64,000 nt of DNA, taken from assembly GCA_035762175.1 (NCBI GenBank), contig DASTPP010000148.1, positions 1 to 64,000 of the forward strand, written 5' to 3'. The notes under the pieces are model-generated. The model was not told where the DNA came from. It saw only the letters and a program-made list of their open reading frames with translations, and made no database searches. Positions 16,091 to 27,040 of the stretch are shown piece by piece (the first letter of the stretch is position 1; the number at the start of each line of letters is the position of its first letter). The stretch comes from DASTPP01 sp035762175. GTDB taxonomy: Bacteria; Myxococcota_A; Polyangia; Polyangiales; Polyangiaceae. The position numbers and the translations under genes are program-made.

Positions 16091-18215
16091 ACGGTGCGGG
16101 CGACGTCGCTTCGCCCGCCCCCGGCAGCGCGACGGCGTCTCGTCCGCCCCCGTGGGGCGCGACGACGTCGCGGCGGCCCGGCACCGGCACGAGGGGCGGC
16201 GCGGCGGGCGGCGCCAGCGCGCTGCCGCGGGCCGACGCGACGTCGGCGTGCTCGCGCACGACCCCGGCCGCGACGTACACGGCGGCCTCGTCGAGCGTCT
16301 CGTGCTCGAGCAGCTGCGCGACGATCGAGTCGAGGCGGTGGCGGTTCTCGCGCAAGAGCTCGACGGCGTGCCGGTAGCACTCGTCGACCAGCCGGCGGAC
16401 CTCTTCGGCGACGGCGTCGAGCGTGCCCTCCGAGACGCCGAGCATGCGCGGGTCGCCTTCCGCCGGAAAGACGGAAACCGGCCCGATGCGCTCGGACATG
16501 CCCCAGCGCCCGACCATCGAGCGCGCGATGCCCGTGCAGGCCTGCAGGTCGCTCTCGGAGCCGGTGGTGACGACGCCGAAGACCACGTGCTCGGCGGCCA
16601 TGCCCCCGAGGGCGCCGATCATGCGGCCCTTGAGGTAGCCGGCGTCGTAGCCGTAGCGGTCTTGGTCGGGGGTCGACAGGGTCACGCCCAGCGCGCGCCC
16701 GCGCGGAATGATGGACACCTTGCGGACGGGGTCGGCGCCGGGCTGCAGGATGCCGAGCAGCGCGTGGCCCGCCTCGTGGTAGGCCGTGCGGCGGCGCTCT
16801 TCGGGGGGGATCACCACGTTGCGCGCGGCGCCGAGCTGCACCCGCTCGAGCGCGTCGGCGAGGTCGGCCGCGCCCACCGCCTTGTGGCCGCGCCGGACGG
16901 CGACGAGCGCGGCCTCGTTGACGAGGTTCGCGAGCTCGGCGCCCGTCATGCCCGGCGTCGCCCGCGCGAGCCGGTCGAGGTCGGCGTCGGGGGCCAGGGT
17001 CACCTTGCGCGCGTGCACGCGGAGGATCGCTTTGCGGCCGGCCTGGTCGGGCGCGTGCACGGTGATGCTGCGGTCGAAGCGGCCCGGGCGCAGCAGCGCC
17101 GGGTCGAGCACGTCGGGCCGGTTGGTCGCGGCGAGCACGATGACGCCCTCGGAGCCGGAGAAGCCGTCCATCTCGGTCAAGATCTGGTTGAGCGTCTGCT
17201 CGCGCTCGTCGTGGCCGCCCATCGCGCGCGAGCCGCCGCGCGCCCGCCCGATGGTGTCGATCTCGTCGATGAAGATGATGGCCGGCGCCACCGCGCGCGC
17301 GGCCTGGAAGAGCTCGCGCACGCGCCCCGCTCCGACGCCTACGATCATCTCGATGAACTCGGACGCGCTGGCCGAGAAGAACGGCACCTTGGCCTCGCCC
17401 GCCGTCGCGCGCGCGAGCAGCGTCTTGCCCGTGCCGGGGCCGCCGGTGAGCAGGACGCCCTTGGGCGCGCGCGCGCCGACTTCGCGGTACTTCTCGGGCG
17501 CGCGCAGGTAGTCGACGATCTCGGTGATCTCGCCCTTGACCTCGTCGATGCCGGCCACGTCGTCGAAGGTGACGCGCACGGTCTCGGGGTCGACCGGCTT
17601 GCGCTTCGCGCCCGCGCCGAACATGCCCCCGAGGCCGCCCATGCCCCCCATGGCCGCCTGTTGGCGCTTGAAGAGCCAGCGGTAGAACAAGACCAAGAGC
17701 AAGATCGGCGCGACCGAGATGAGCAGGTTGGTCAGCAGGCCGCGCTCTTGAATGACGGGCGTGGCCTTGACGGCGGCGTTGCTCTGCACGAGCTTGGCGA
17801 GCAGGTCGTCTTGGGCGAAGACGGGCCGCTCGGTCGCGAAGCGCTCGTAGGTGCGCCCCTCTTTGTCGTCGGGCAGGGGCTTGGCCTCGCGCAGCTTGCC
17901 TTGAATGGTCTGGCCGCGCGCGAAGACCTCGACGACGTTGCCGGCCTGCACCTGCCGGTCGAACTCCGAGTACGTCACGGTCTGCGGGCCGTTCAGCCGG
18001 TCTTGCAGGGTCAGCAGGCCGAAGACGACCAGGTAGATGACGAACGCCCGCGTCGCGAGGGCCCACCAGTTGCGCTCTTTCTTGGGGGGCTCGCCCTTGC
18101 CGTCGGGGGGCAGCCCCTCGGTGCGCCAGGGGCGAGTCGGCGCCCGCTCGGGCGGCGTGCCGTCGGGCTTGGTCGCGAGGTCATGCGCGGCTTGCGGGAT
18201 GGTCGGTTCGTTCAT
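16032..18215 (-). CDS. ftsH: ATP-dependent zinc metalloprotease FtsH
   Basis: Encodes 727 aa. Two membrane segments (residues about 53-70 and 161-178) flank a short periplasmic domain. The AAA+ module has Walker A GGPGTGKT (258-265), Walker B IIFIDEID and the SRH region ATNRPDVLDPALLRPGRFD. The zinc site is HEAGH at 480-484. It extracts and degrades membrane and misfolded proteins as a hexamer at the inner membrane. The pore loop reads FIEMIVGVGAG, slightly unlike the usual FVEMFVGVGAS. The 35-residue tail after about residue 690 is Pro/Gly-rich and probably extends past the original end. ATG 18215 is chosen because the upstream in-frame ATG (18335) adds only low-complexity residues. Confidence 0.92.
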   Translation of the reverse strand: MNEPTIPQAAHDLATKPDGTPPERAPTRPWRTEGLPPDGKGEPPKKERNWWALATRAFVIYLVVFGLLTLQDRLNGPQTVTYSEFDRQVQAGNVVEVFARGQTIQGKLREAKPLPDDKEGRTYERFATERPVFAQDDLLAKLVQSNAAVKATPVIQERGLLTNLLISVAPILLLVLFYRWLFKRQQAAMGGMGGLGGMFGAGAKRKPVDPETVRVTFDDVAGIDEVKGEITEIVDYLRAPEKYREVGARAPKGVLLTGGPGTGKTLLARATAGEAKVPFFSASASEFIEMIVGVGAGRVRELFQAARAVAPAIIFIDEIDTIGRARGGSRAMGGHDEREQTLNQILTEMDGFSGSEGVIVLAATNRPDVLDPALLRPGRFDRSITVHAPDQAGRKAILRVHARKVTLAPDADLDRLARATPGMTGAELANLVNEAALVAVRRGHKAVGAADLADALERVQLGAARNVVIPPEERRRTAYHEAGHALLGILQPGADPVRKVSIIPRGRALGVTLSTPDQDRYGYDAGYLKGRMIGALGGMAAEHVVFGVVTTGSESDLQACTGIARSMVGRWGMSERIGPVSVFPAEGDPRMLGVSEGTLDAVAEEVRRLVDECYRHAVELLRENRHRLDSIVAQLLEHETLDEAAVYVAAGVVREHADVASARGSALAPPAAPPLVPVPGRRDVVAPHGGGRDAVALPGAGEATSPAPFNGPPNAPPSPRGRGPGTG

Positions 18216-18675
18216 GGCGTGCGGGTCGGTGGTCGCCCTCCGGGGCGGCGCCGGCCGCGGGGGCGAGGCGCGCGGGGGCGAGAACGTCGGCGCGGGCGGC
18301 GAGCGGCCCTCGCCGGCGGGCGGGGCCGCGCTCATCGCGCCGGCGCGACGGCGGCGGGTGCGATCGCCTCGGCGCGAAGCTCGTCGAAGGCCACCGCCCG
18401 GCGGCGGGCGCCGAGCGACGCGTTCGCGCCTCGGCGGCGTCTCGTCTTGTTCGGCACGAGAGGGAACGTAACCAGCGGTTGGCGGTTTGCGAGCCGCAAT
18501 GACGTTAACGACGAGGTAGAGCCTGGCGTCCTGACGCGATCGTGACCGCCGCGTCGCGCTCCGGCGTGGCTCGGGCAGGGCACATCGTCGTGTCTTCGTT
18601 CGCCGGGCGGCCGAGGCGCAAGGGCCACGGTCGGTCCGCGCCAGCAATGCCCTGGCCAACGCTGCGCGAGCTGGG
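18216..18675. other. Divergent intergenic region upstream of ftsH
   Basis: About 460 bp separate the FtsH start (minus) from the broken DUF1622 gene (plus). Frames in it are low-complexity and I support no gene. The part near 18460-18540 is less GC-rich and probably holds promoters for both directions; I cannot assign -35/-10 elements with confidence. Confidence 0.35.
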
Positions 18676-19104
18676 GTGGGCTCCTCTGCAAGGCGCCGTG
18701 GGGGAGGAGCCGACGCCGCCCCGCCATGGGGTCGCCTCAAGGGGTTCACGCTCAACCTGGCGCGCCTCGTCGAGGGCGCCGCCGCGCTCGTCATCGCGCT
18801 CGCCTCGCTGCGGGCCTTCGTCGGGTACTTGGCGGGCGTTGGCGAGCGGGGCGCGGACGTGCCCTAGGAGGCCCTTCGGCTGTCGCTCGGCAAGTCGCTC
18901 GCCCTCGCGCTCGAGTTCGAGCTCGGCGCCGACATCTTGAAGACGGCCGTCGCCCCCGCGTGGAACGACATCGGCCTGCTCGCCGCGGTCGCCGTGCTCC
19001 GCACCGCGCTCAACTTCTTCCTCGGGCATGAGCTGCGTCAGGCCGAGAGCCGCAAGCCGTCGCTCGCGGGGAGGGTCGAGGCCTCGGGCCAACCGCCCGC
19101 GTAA
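18676..19104 (+). pseudogene. DUF1622 membrane protein interrupted by one amber codon
   Basis: From GTG 18676 the frame reads into LNLARLVEGAAALVIALASLRAFVGYL, then TAG at 18865-18867, and continues in the same frame as RLSLGKSLALALEFELGADILKTAVAP, IGLLAAVAVLRTALNFFL and HELRQAESRK to TAA at 19102-19104. Joined, this is a full-length DUF1622 family protein (143 codons, three membrane helices). The only lesion is the amber codon, probably from a CAG or GAG. It is either a recent nonsense mutation or a sequencing error. The N-terminal start is uncertain. Confidence 0.75.
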
Positions 19105-19233
19105 CGGTCGGCGCGACGTAGTCGGGGGCCGAGCGTAGGGCGCGGCGTCGTTCGAGGCACTCTCTGCGCCCCCGGCGCCGCGGATCGCCCGGGGGGGCGG
19201 GGCGGCTCGCCTTTCCCCCAGGGCGTCGCGACG

Positions 19234-20835
19234 TTAGCGGGTCGTGAGCTGGCGCCCCGCCCGGGGCGCTGACGGGGGCGGCCCCGACTCTTCGAGCTCG
19301 ACGAGGCGGGCGTCGACGTCGGCGAGCAACCGCTCGGAGGCCTCGTCGCCGATGAGGCCTTGCCGACGTGCCTCGAGCAGCGCGTCCTTCTCGGCCGCCA
19401 GGAGGCCGCGCCGCGCCGCCTCGGCTTCGGCCTCGCGCAACTCGGCCGCCTCGAGGTGCAGGGCGTCGATCGCGCGCTCGGCCTCGGTCAGCCGCGCCCG
19501 GTACTCGCCGCGGAGCGCGCCGAGCACGTCGCGCTGCGTCGCCCCCTGCCGCTCGAGGCGGGAGAGCGCCTCGAGCGCCGCCTGCGCCGCCCTCGCCGCG
19601 CCCCGGTGCAGCTCGTACGCCGCGTGCGCGGGGCCCCCGCCGCTCAGGCCGAGGCGCCGCAGGAGCGGGCCCATCGTCAGGCCCTGCACGAGGATGGAGA
19701 GCAGCACGACGCCGTAGGTCATCGTCACGAGCAGGTCGCGGTGCGGGAAGCCCTGGGGCAGGCCGAGCGCGAGCACCATCGAGAGGCCGCCGCGCAGGCC
19801 CCCCCACGTCAGCACCGGCGCCCAGCGCCAGGGCACGGCCTCGCGCGTGCGCCCGAGCAGGGCGACCACGCCGGCGACGACCGCCGCGCGCCCGAGGGCC
19901 GCCGCCGCGAAGGCCGCCACGATGGGCAGCCACGAGGCGAGGAGCCGGCCCGCGTCGACCTCGAAGCCGATGAGGAGGAAGACGGTCGAGTTGAGGGCGA
20001 AGGCGACGTACTCCCAGAAGGTCTCGACCGCCACGCGGGTCGAGGGGCTCATGCCGGTGCGGGCCGCGTAGTTGCCGCAGAGCATGCCGGCGACGAGCGT
20101 GGCGATGATGCCCGAGACGTGGAAGTGCTCGGCGGCGGCGAACGAGCCGTAGGCCGCGACGGTGGTGAGCGTGATCTCGATCATCGGGTCGTCGACGCGC
20201 CGGATGACCTCGCTCGCGGCGAGCCCGACGAGGGCCCCCGCGACGCCCCCGAGGCCGACGACGCGCACGAAGTCGAGCGCCGCGCCCGCGGCCGAGAAGG
20301 GGCCGCCGCCGGCGACGGCGGCGAGCACGAGCGAGAAGACCACCGCCGCCGTGCCGTCGTTGACGAGGCTCTCGCCCTCGACCAGGGTCGCGAGCCGCTT
20401 GGGCGCGCCGAGGCTCTTGAAGAGGCCGACCACGGCGACCGGGTCGGTCGCGACGATGATGGCGCCGAAAACGAGGCCGTGCGCGAGGCCGAAGCCCTCG
20501 ACGAAGTGCAGCCCGTTGGCGAGGGGCACCAAGATGGCGGCCGTCAGCGCCATCGCCGCCACCAGGCCCGGCACGGCCAGCGCGTTGACCGCGAGCTTGT
20601 TGCGCCAGAAGGCGCGCGCCTCGAGGTGGTAGGCCGCCTCGAAGACGAGCCCGGGCAGGAAGAGCGCGAAGAGCAGGTCTTTGGTCAGGTGCGGCGGCGT
20701 GACGAGGTGCGACGCGCCGAGCGCGGTGCCGGCGACGACGAGCGCCACGGTGTAGGGCACCTTCCAGCGGCGGGCCGCGATGGCCACCGCCGTGGCGACC
20801 GAAAAGAGGAAGACGAACGCGAGCTCGGGTCGCAT
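19234..20835 (-). CDS. CPA1-family Na+/H+ antiporter (NhaP-like)
   Basis: A 533-aa membrane protein with about 12 helices up to residue 400. CPA1 signatures are present: IIVATDPVAVVGLFKSL (D131) and LVEGESLVNDGTAAVVF (N159-D160), the ion-binding ND pair, then LTWGGLRGGLSMVLAL. It exchanges cytoplasmic Na+ (or K+) for protons. The last 130 residues are a charged helical cytoplasmic tail with coiled-coil pattern (EAERAIDALHLEAAELREAE), likely regulatory. ATG 20835 opens with MRPELAFVFLFSVATA. A conserved leader motif shared with the nhaA gene at 38-40 kb lies 63 bp upstream. Confidence 0.88.
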   Translation of the reverse strand: MRPELAFVFLFSVATAVAIAARRWKVPYTVALVVAGTALGASHLVTPPHLTKDLLFALFLPGLVFEAAYHLEARAFWRNKLAVNALAVPGLVAAMALTAAILVPLANGLHFVEGFGLAHGLVFGAIIVATDPVAVVGLFKSLGAPKRLATLVEGESLVNDGTAAVVFSLVLAAVAGGGPFSAAGAALDFVRVVGLGGVAGALVGLAASEVIRRVDDPMIEITLTTVAAYGSFAAAEHFHVSGIIATLVAGMLCGNYAARTGMSPSTRVAVETFWEYVAFALNSTVFLLIGFEVDAGRLLASWLPIVAAFAAAALGRAAVVAGVVALLGRTREAVPWRWAPVLTWGGLRGGLSMVLALGLPQGFPHRDLLVTMTYGVVLLSILVQGLTMGPLLRRLGLSGGGPAHAAYELHRGAARAAQAALEALSRLERQGATQRDVLGALRGEYRARLTEAERAIDALHLEAAELREAEAEAARRGLLAAEKDALLEARRQGLIGDEASERLLADVDARLVELEESGPPPSAPRAGRQLTTR

Positions 20836-20898
20836 GGTCGACGCGCCGTAGGGGGCCGCCCCGCGCGGCCCTCTTTCTTTGCGAACGCCTCGGTCCTT

Positions 20899-20932
20899 TG
20901 TCCAACGAAACCGTGGGGCCGCCCGTCCGATT
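20899..20932 (-). promoter_or_regulatory. Conserved leader motif upstream of CPA1 antiporter, candidate ion-responsive element
   Basis: Read on the minus strand this is AATCGGACGGGC, eight bases, then GGTTTCGTTGGACA, ending 63 bp before the antiporter ATG. The same two blocks, seven bases apart, occur upstream of the nhaA gene (39879-39911). The exact match over 26 bases in front of two unrelated antiporter families suggests one shared RNA or DNA element, for instance a cation-sensing riboswitch such as the Na+ or nhaA-I/Li+ classes. The class cannot be assigned by reading. Confidence 0.6.
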
Positions 20933-21010
20933 TTCGCCCCCGGCCGCCGCCCCGGGGCGGGCCCGCTCGGGCGTGCCCCGGGCGGCCGCGCCGCGCCGCG
21001 CGCCCGCTCG

Positions 21011-22591
21011 CTAAGTACCGGGGAAGCCCAGCGCTTCGCGCCGCCAGGCGACCTCGTCGAGGCTGCGGAAGAGGCGCCGCGCCCAGTTGTAGACGTCGTG
21101 CCGCTCGAGCCTCGAGAGCATGCGCCGCATGCCCTCGGCCCGCGCCGCGTCGGGCAGCCGGAGCGCCGCCGCCAGCACCTCGGCCGAGCCCTCGACGTCG
21201 TAGGGGTTGATGAGCGAGGCCTCGAGCAGCTCTCTCGCCGCGCCCGTGAACTTCGAGAGCAGCAGGGTGCCGGGCAGCCCCGCCCGCGCCGCGACGTACT
21301 CTTTGGCGACGAGGTTCATGCCGTCGTGCAGCGAGGTGACGAGGCAGGCGTCGGCCCGGCGGTAGAGGGCGGCGAGGGCGTCGCGATCGTGGTGCTCGTC
21401 GAGGTAGAGCACGGGCCTCCAGCCCGGCGTGCCGAAGCGTGTGTTGATGCCGGCCACGAGCGCCGCGACCTCGCGCGCGAGGGCGGCGTAGCGGGGCAGG
21501 ACGCTGCGCGTCGGGGCGCCGACCTGCACGAGGGTCGCCCGGCCCCGGAAGTCGGGGTGGCGCTCGAGCAGGGTCTCGAACATCTGCAGCCGGTGGGGGA
21601 TGCCTTTCGTGTAGTCGAGCCGGTCGACGCCGAGCAGCACGAGCCGGCCGTCGGTCCGCGCCGCCACCCCGGGGAAGGCGGCTTCGAAGGGCCGGGCGCG
21701 CGCGAGCGCGGTGAACGCCCGCGCGTCGATGCTGATGGGGAAGGGGCGGACGAAGGTCGCGTGGCCGCCGCGCGTGGCGCGGTGGTACTCGTGCTCGACG
21801 CGGGCCTCGAGCGCGCGGTCGACCGTGTCGAGGAAGTGGCCGCAGTGGCCCTGCACGTGGAAGCCCAGGAGGTCGCTGCCGAGCAGCCCGTCGAGGAACT
21901 CTTCGGCCCAGGGCAAGAGCCCCCACACCTGGCGGTTCGGCCAGGGGATGTGCCAGAAGTGGGCGACGAGAAGGTCGGGCCGGGCCCGCCGCAGCATGCG
22001 CGGCAGGAGCGCGAAGTGGTAGTCGTTGACGAAGACCACGCCCGGCCCGTCGCCGAGCTCGTCGAGCACGGCGTCGGCGAAGGCGCGGTTGGCCTCGCGG
22101 TAGTGCGCCCAGTCTCGGTGGCGGAAGACCGGCGGCACGTACGCGACGTGGCACAGCGGCCAGAGCGCCTCGTTGGCGAGGCCGTAGTAGTAGCCGCGTT
22201 CGACGTCGGGCGCGAGGCGCACGCGGCGCAGGCGGAAGGCGGGGCGCTCGGGGGGCCAGCCGAGGCCGCCGCGCGCGTCGGTCACGTCGAAGTCGGCCGT
22301 GCCGCCGCCGTGCGCCACCCACGTGCCGCCGCACGCCTCGACGATGGGCAGCATCGCGGTCGTCAGGCCGCTCGCGGGCTGCAGGGTGGCGAGGCGCCCG
22401 CCCTCGCCGCGCACGTGCAGCACGGGCGCGCGGTTCGAGACCACGACCAGCCGTCGGCCGGCGAAGCGCTCGCGGATGAGCTCGACGAGGCGCTCGCGCG
22501 AACCGAGGGCCTTCGCGGGCGCCGCCGGGACGTCGCCGAGGCCGGGCGCGAGTGGTAGGCCGTTCGTGCCAATGTGTTCGCTCCGTGACAT
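21011..22591 (-). CDS. otsA: Trehalose-6-phosphate synthase (GT20)
   Basis: Predicted 526 aa. It joins UDP- (or ADP-/GDP-) glucose and glucose 6-phosphate into trehalose 6-phosphate in the cytoplasm. GT20 landmarks: VVVSNRAPV near residue 48, VFVNDYHFALLPRMLR, VAHFWHIPWPN, LLGVDRLDYTKGIPHRL and SLHDGMNLVAKEYVA, all typical of OtsA. The canonical DGMNLVAKEY donor-site motif is intact. There is no phosphatase domain and no otsB nearby. The gene begins 15 bp after the Lgt-like gene and is probably the last gene of the minus-strand run from 28.6 kb. Trehalose supports osmotic and desiccation tolerance, which fits the neighbouring ion-transport genes. Confidence 0.9.
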   Translation of the reverse strand: MSRSEHIGTNGLPLAPGLGDVPAAPAKALGSRERLVELIRERFAGRRLVVVSNRAPVLHVRGEGGRLATLQPASGLTTAMLPIVEACGGTWVAHGGGTADFDVTDARGGLGWPPERPAFRLRRVRLAPDVERGYYYGLANEALWPLCHVAYVPPVFRHRDWAHYREANRAFADAVLDELGDGPGVVFVNDYHFALLPRMLRRARPDLLVAHFWHIPWPNRQVWGLLPWAEEFLDGLLGSDLLGFHVQGHCGHFLDTVDRALEARVEHEYHRATRGGHATFVRPFPISIDARAFTALARARPFEAAFPGVAARTDGRLVLLGVDRLDYTKGIPHRLQMFETLLERHPDFRGRATLVQVGAPTRSVLPRYAALAREVAALVAGINTRFGTPGWRPVLYLDEHHDRDALAALYRRADACLVTSLHDGMNLVAKEYVAARAGLPGTLLLSKFTGAARELLEASLINPYDVEGSAEVLAAALRLPDAARAEGMRRMLSRLERHDVYNWARRLFRSLDEVAWRREALGFPGT

Positions 22592-22606
22592 CGGTCCTCT
22601 TTCTGG

Positions 22607-23449
22607 CTACGCGGCCATGCCCGGGTGGTATCGCGGCACGTCATCGCGCCGGGCCGCGCGACGGGCGCGCACGAAGAAGGCAACCCCCACTGCGAGCAGG
22701 CCCGCGCAGAGCCACTGCGCCGGCGTCAGCCCGGCGTAGCGGGCGTCTGCTCCGCGCACGTCGCGCGCCCGCAGAAAGTCGAGGCAGAAGCGGACGGGGG
22801 CGTAGTACGAGCACATGGCCCCGAGGTAAAAGCCCCAGGGGCGCGGCTCGCGCCGGAAGGCCCGGAAGGCCAGCGCGAGCGGGATCGTGAGGGCCATTTC
22901 GTAGAGCCCCAGGTCGAACCTGCCGCCGTCGGGGTACTGCACGGCGAACCAGGCGTCGGAGAGGGCGCCGGGGTGGTCGTGCGCGATCGCGCAGCCCGCC
23001 CGCCCGAAGGCCCACCCCACCGGGAAGGCGCTGGCCACGGTGTCGCAGTAGGGCAGCGCGTCGGCGACGTCGTGCCAGTACTTCCACCCGAGCATTCCGA
23101 GGGATGCGCCGAGGAAGCCGCCGAACGACGATTGACTGCCCCACACCGTCAGGAGCGTCTTCGCGACGTCCGCGGCCGGCGCCCGCAGCAGGTCGGGGCG
23201 GTAGAAGAGGACGTCGAAGACGTGCCCCCCGACGAACCCGCCTGCCAGCACCCAGGTGCCGAAGGAGCCGAACAGCCCGCTCGGCATGCCCAGCCGCTGC
23301 GCCTGACGGGATGCTATCCGCCAGCCGACGAAGATGCCGAGAGCGACGAGGGCCCCGAAGGGCTTGAGCGTCACGGGGCCCGTCCCGCCGAGGTCGGGCA
23401 GGATGGGCAGTTCGGGCAGCGTGAGGAAGGGGACGCGCGGTTCGAGCAC
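22607..23449 (-). CDS. Prolipoprotein diacylglyceryl transferase-like membrane protein
   Basis: 280 aa, GTG start at 23449 with GAGG upstream. Seven hydrophobic segments and the Lgt pattern: VTLKPFGALVALGIFVGWRIA, SSFGGFLGA, and the signature GRAGCAIAHDHPG at the place of the GRxGNFxN motif; the C-terminal half has RFDLGLYEMALT and RFCLDFLR. True Lgt transfers diacylglycerol from phosphatidylglycerol to the lipobox Cys. Here the signature has C and H in place of N/F, so it may be a divergent Lgt paralogue with a changed substrate. It lies between the ClC gene and otsA. Confidence 0.75.
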   Translation of the reverse strand: MLEPRVPFLTLPELPILPDLGGTGPVTLKPFGALVALGIFVGWRIASRQAQRLGMPSGLFGSFGTWVLAGGFVGGHVFDVLFYRPDLLRAPAADVAKTLLTVWGSQSSFGGFLGASLGMLGWKYWHDVADALPYCDTVASAFPVGWAFGRAGCAIAHDHPGALSDAWFAVQYPDGGRFDLGLYEMALTIPLALAFRAFRREPRPWGFYLGAMCSYYAPVRFCLDFLRARDVRGADARYAGLTPAQWLCAGLLAVGVAFFVRARRAARRDDVPRYHPGMAA

Positions 23450-23569
23450 GGCGTACCTCGGAAGAGTGAGGGGGCGCGGTGGTGGAGAAGGGGGGGCCGC
23501 TGGCGGTCGGGGGCAATCGTCACGGGCGTTCGGAGCAAGAGGGGGCGAAAGCGGCGGCGGGGAGGGCCG

Positions 23570-25609
23570 CTAGGGTCGTGGCGGCCTTTCGGCGGCGAGC
23601 AGCGCGGCGAGCCCGGGGGCGTCGACGATGACGTTCCAGAGGTCGCCTTCCGACACGGGGTCGGCGTCCGACGGGGCGGCCCACGGCGCGCTCGGCCCCC
23701 GCCGCTGCACGGCGACGACGGTCGCACGCAGCGCGCCGAGGCCGAGCGAGCCGAGCGTCGAGCCCACGGCCCAGCCGGGCGCGCGCACGACTTCGACGCG
23801 AAAGCCGGGCGGCAGCTCGAGGTAGTCGGCCTGGTCGCGCTGGCCCTCGAACCACACGACGCGCGTCACGAAGGCGTCGCGCCGGAAGAGCTCGGCGTCG
23901 TAGGCGCCGAGCAGCGCGCGCCAGGTCACGACGCCGGCGAGCTCGGAAGGCGACGCCGGGTCGGCGACCGGCACCTCGCCGGCGGCCGCTTCCCGGATCG
24001 CCTCGGCCAGCGCCGGCAGCGGCAAGTCGGGCGGGACGGTGGCGACGGGCCGCGCGGCCTGGGCCGCCGTTCCGGTGCCGGGCGTCGCCGGCGACGTTAC
24101 GGCGCCCCAGCCGCCGGCGAGCCGGACGTAGACCGGGCGCCCCTCGGCGAGCGCCAGCACGAGCTCGCTGAGCGGCGCGTCGGCGGCGGCCGTCGCGACG
24201 TGGCGCTCCATGATGTCGGCCGCGCGGACCGCGCCGGCAAAGCGCAGGGCCGGCGAGCCCCGCCAGGCGACGCCTCGGCGGCGGAGCTCTTCGGTGTAGA
24301 CCGACTCGGACCGCAGGCGGCGTGAGGTGAGCGTGGCCGCCGTCGTGGCGAGCAAGAGCGGCAGGACGATGTGGTAGTCGCCCGACAGCTCGAACACGAG
24401 CACCGCCGCCATCGAGGGGGCGTGCGTCGTGGCCGCGGCCAGGGCGGCCATGCCGACCAGCACGTACCCGCCGACGGCGCCGACCGAGCCGGCCGGGGCG
24501 ACGGCCGCCAGGGCCGTGCCGGCCGCCCCGCCGAGCGTGGCGCCGAGCAAGAGCGAGGGCGTGAACACGCCGCCCGGGCTGCCCGAGGCGACCGACGCCG
24601 TCGTCGTGAGGGCCTTGGCGACGAGCAGCAAGAGCATCGTCGCGACCGTGAATCGGCCCTCGAGCAAGAGGTTGATGGCCTCGTAGCCGTTGCCGACGAC
24701 GGCGGGCAGGCCGAGGGCGAACGCCCCGACGACGAGCCCCCCCAGCGCGGCGCGCAGCGGCCTCGGCGCGACGGCGCGGGCGAAGAGCCGTTCTCCGACC
24801 GAGAGCAGGCCGAGGAACGCCGCCCCGACGGCACCCGCCGCCGCCCCGAGCGCGAGGTGCGCGAGCAGCTCGGCCGTCGAGCTCAGGGTGAACGTTCGCA
24901 CGCCGTAGATGGGCCCGCCGCCGACGGCGGCCCTCGTCACGGCGGTCGCCACGGCGGTGGCGACGACGACGGGCAGCACGATCTCGAGGGTGGCGACCCC
25001 GGCGACGACCTCGAGCACGAAGAGGACGGCCGCGAGCGGTGTGTTGTAGGCGGCGGCGAAACCGGCCGCGGTGCCCGCGGCGATGAGCGCCCGGGTGCGC
25101 CTCGGGCCCAGGCGGGCGAGGGCGCCGAGGTGCCCGCCGATCGCGCCGCCGAACTGAATGAGCGGCCCCTCGCGCCCGATCGAACCGCCCGAAGCGAGGG
25201 CGGAGTACGACCCGGCCGCCTTCCAGAGCGTCGCCCCGAGCGAGGGGCGGCCGCGCCCGAGCGCGACGGCCTCCATGATGTCGCCGACGCCGGCGGCGCC
25301 ATGGCGGCGGGCGGCGAGCGCCCCGAGCGCCCCGGCGATCGCGGCCCCTGCGGCGGGCACGGCGAGCCGCAGCGGGGCGGGCAGGGCGGAGAAGGCCGCG
25401 ACGACGTCGGGGGCGCGGTACGCGCGACGGATGGCGAACTCCATCGCCGCGCGGAAGGCGACAGCGAATGCCGCCGCGAGGGCTGCCACGCCGGCGGTCG
25501 CCGCCGCGTAGCGAGCGAGCCCGAACGGCCCGCCCGTGCCGCTCGCATCCATGCCAGGTGCTGGGGGTACGAAGGCCGGCTCGACTCCCGCTTGGTCGCC
25601 TTGGTTCAT
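23570..25609 (-). CDS. ClC-family chloride channel/antiporter with C-terminal CBS region
   Basis: A 679-aa protein. The ClC pore motifs are present: GSIGREGPLIQFGG (gating Glu at about 147) and SGSPGGVFTPSLLLGA. About ten membrane helices span residues 33-430. The first motif, normally GSGIPE, reads GVGDIMEA here, as in several bacterial ClC branches. Residues about 455-575 form a CBS-like cytoplasmic region (RAADIMERHVATAAADAPLSELV...ELAGVVTWRALLGAY), which may bind nucleotides and gate the protein. It moves Cl- (possibly in exchange for H+). It starts 54 bp after the NtrC-type regulator gene and probably belongs to the same transcript. Confidence 0.85.
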   Translation of the reverse strand: MNQGDQAGVEPAFVPPAPGMDASGTGGPFGLARYAAATAGVAALAAAFAVAFRAAMEFAIRRAYRAPDVVAAFSALPAPLRLAVPAAGAAIAGALGALAARRHGAAGVGDIMEAVALGRGRPSLGATLWKAAGSYSALASGGSIGREGPLIQFGGAIGGHLGALARLGPRRTRALIAAGTAAGFAAAYNTPLAAVLFVLEVVAGVATLEIVLPVVVATAVATAVTRAAVGGGPIYGVRTFTLSSTAELLAHLALGAAAGAVGAAFLGLLSVGERLFARAVAPRPLRAALGGLVVGAFALGLPAVVGNGYEAINLLLEGRFTVATMLLLLVAKALTTTASVASGSPGGVFTPSLLLGATLGGAAGTALAAVAPAGSVGAVGGYVLVGMAALAAATTHAPSMAAVLVFELSGDYHIVLPLLLATTAATLTSRRLRSESVYTEELRRRGVAWRGSPALRFAGAVRAADIMERHVATAAADAPLSELVLALAEGRPVYVRLAGGWGAVTSPATPGTGTAAQAARPVATVPPDLPLPALAEAIREAAAGEVPVADPASPSELAGVVTWRALLGAYDAELFRRDAFVTRVVWFEGQRDQADYLELPPGFRVEVVRAPGWAVGSTLGSLGLGALRATVVAVQRRGPSAPWAAPSDADPVSEGDLWNVIVDAPGLAALLAAERPPRP

Positions 25610-25663
25610 GCGCCTGCCCCTCTCAGGTCCGTGTCGTGCCCGGCCGCGGCCCCCCGCCTGCGC

Positions 25664-27026
<1,363 letters not shown>

Positions 27027-27040
<14 letters not shown>

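Noticed and set aside
15792..18545. A 917-codon frame antisense to ftsH
   Set aside because: FtsH on the other strand has unmistakable motifs; the antisense frame is open only because of GC-rich third positions.
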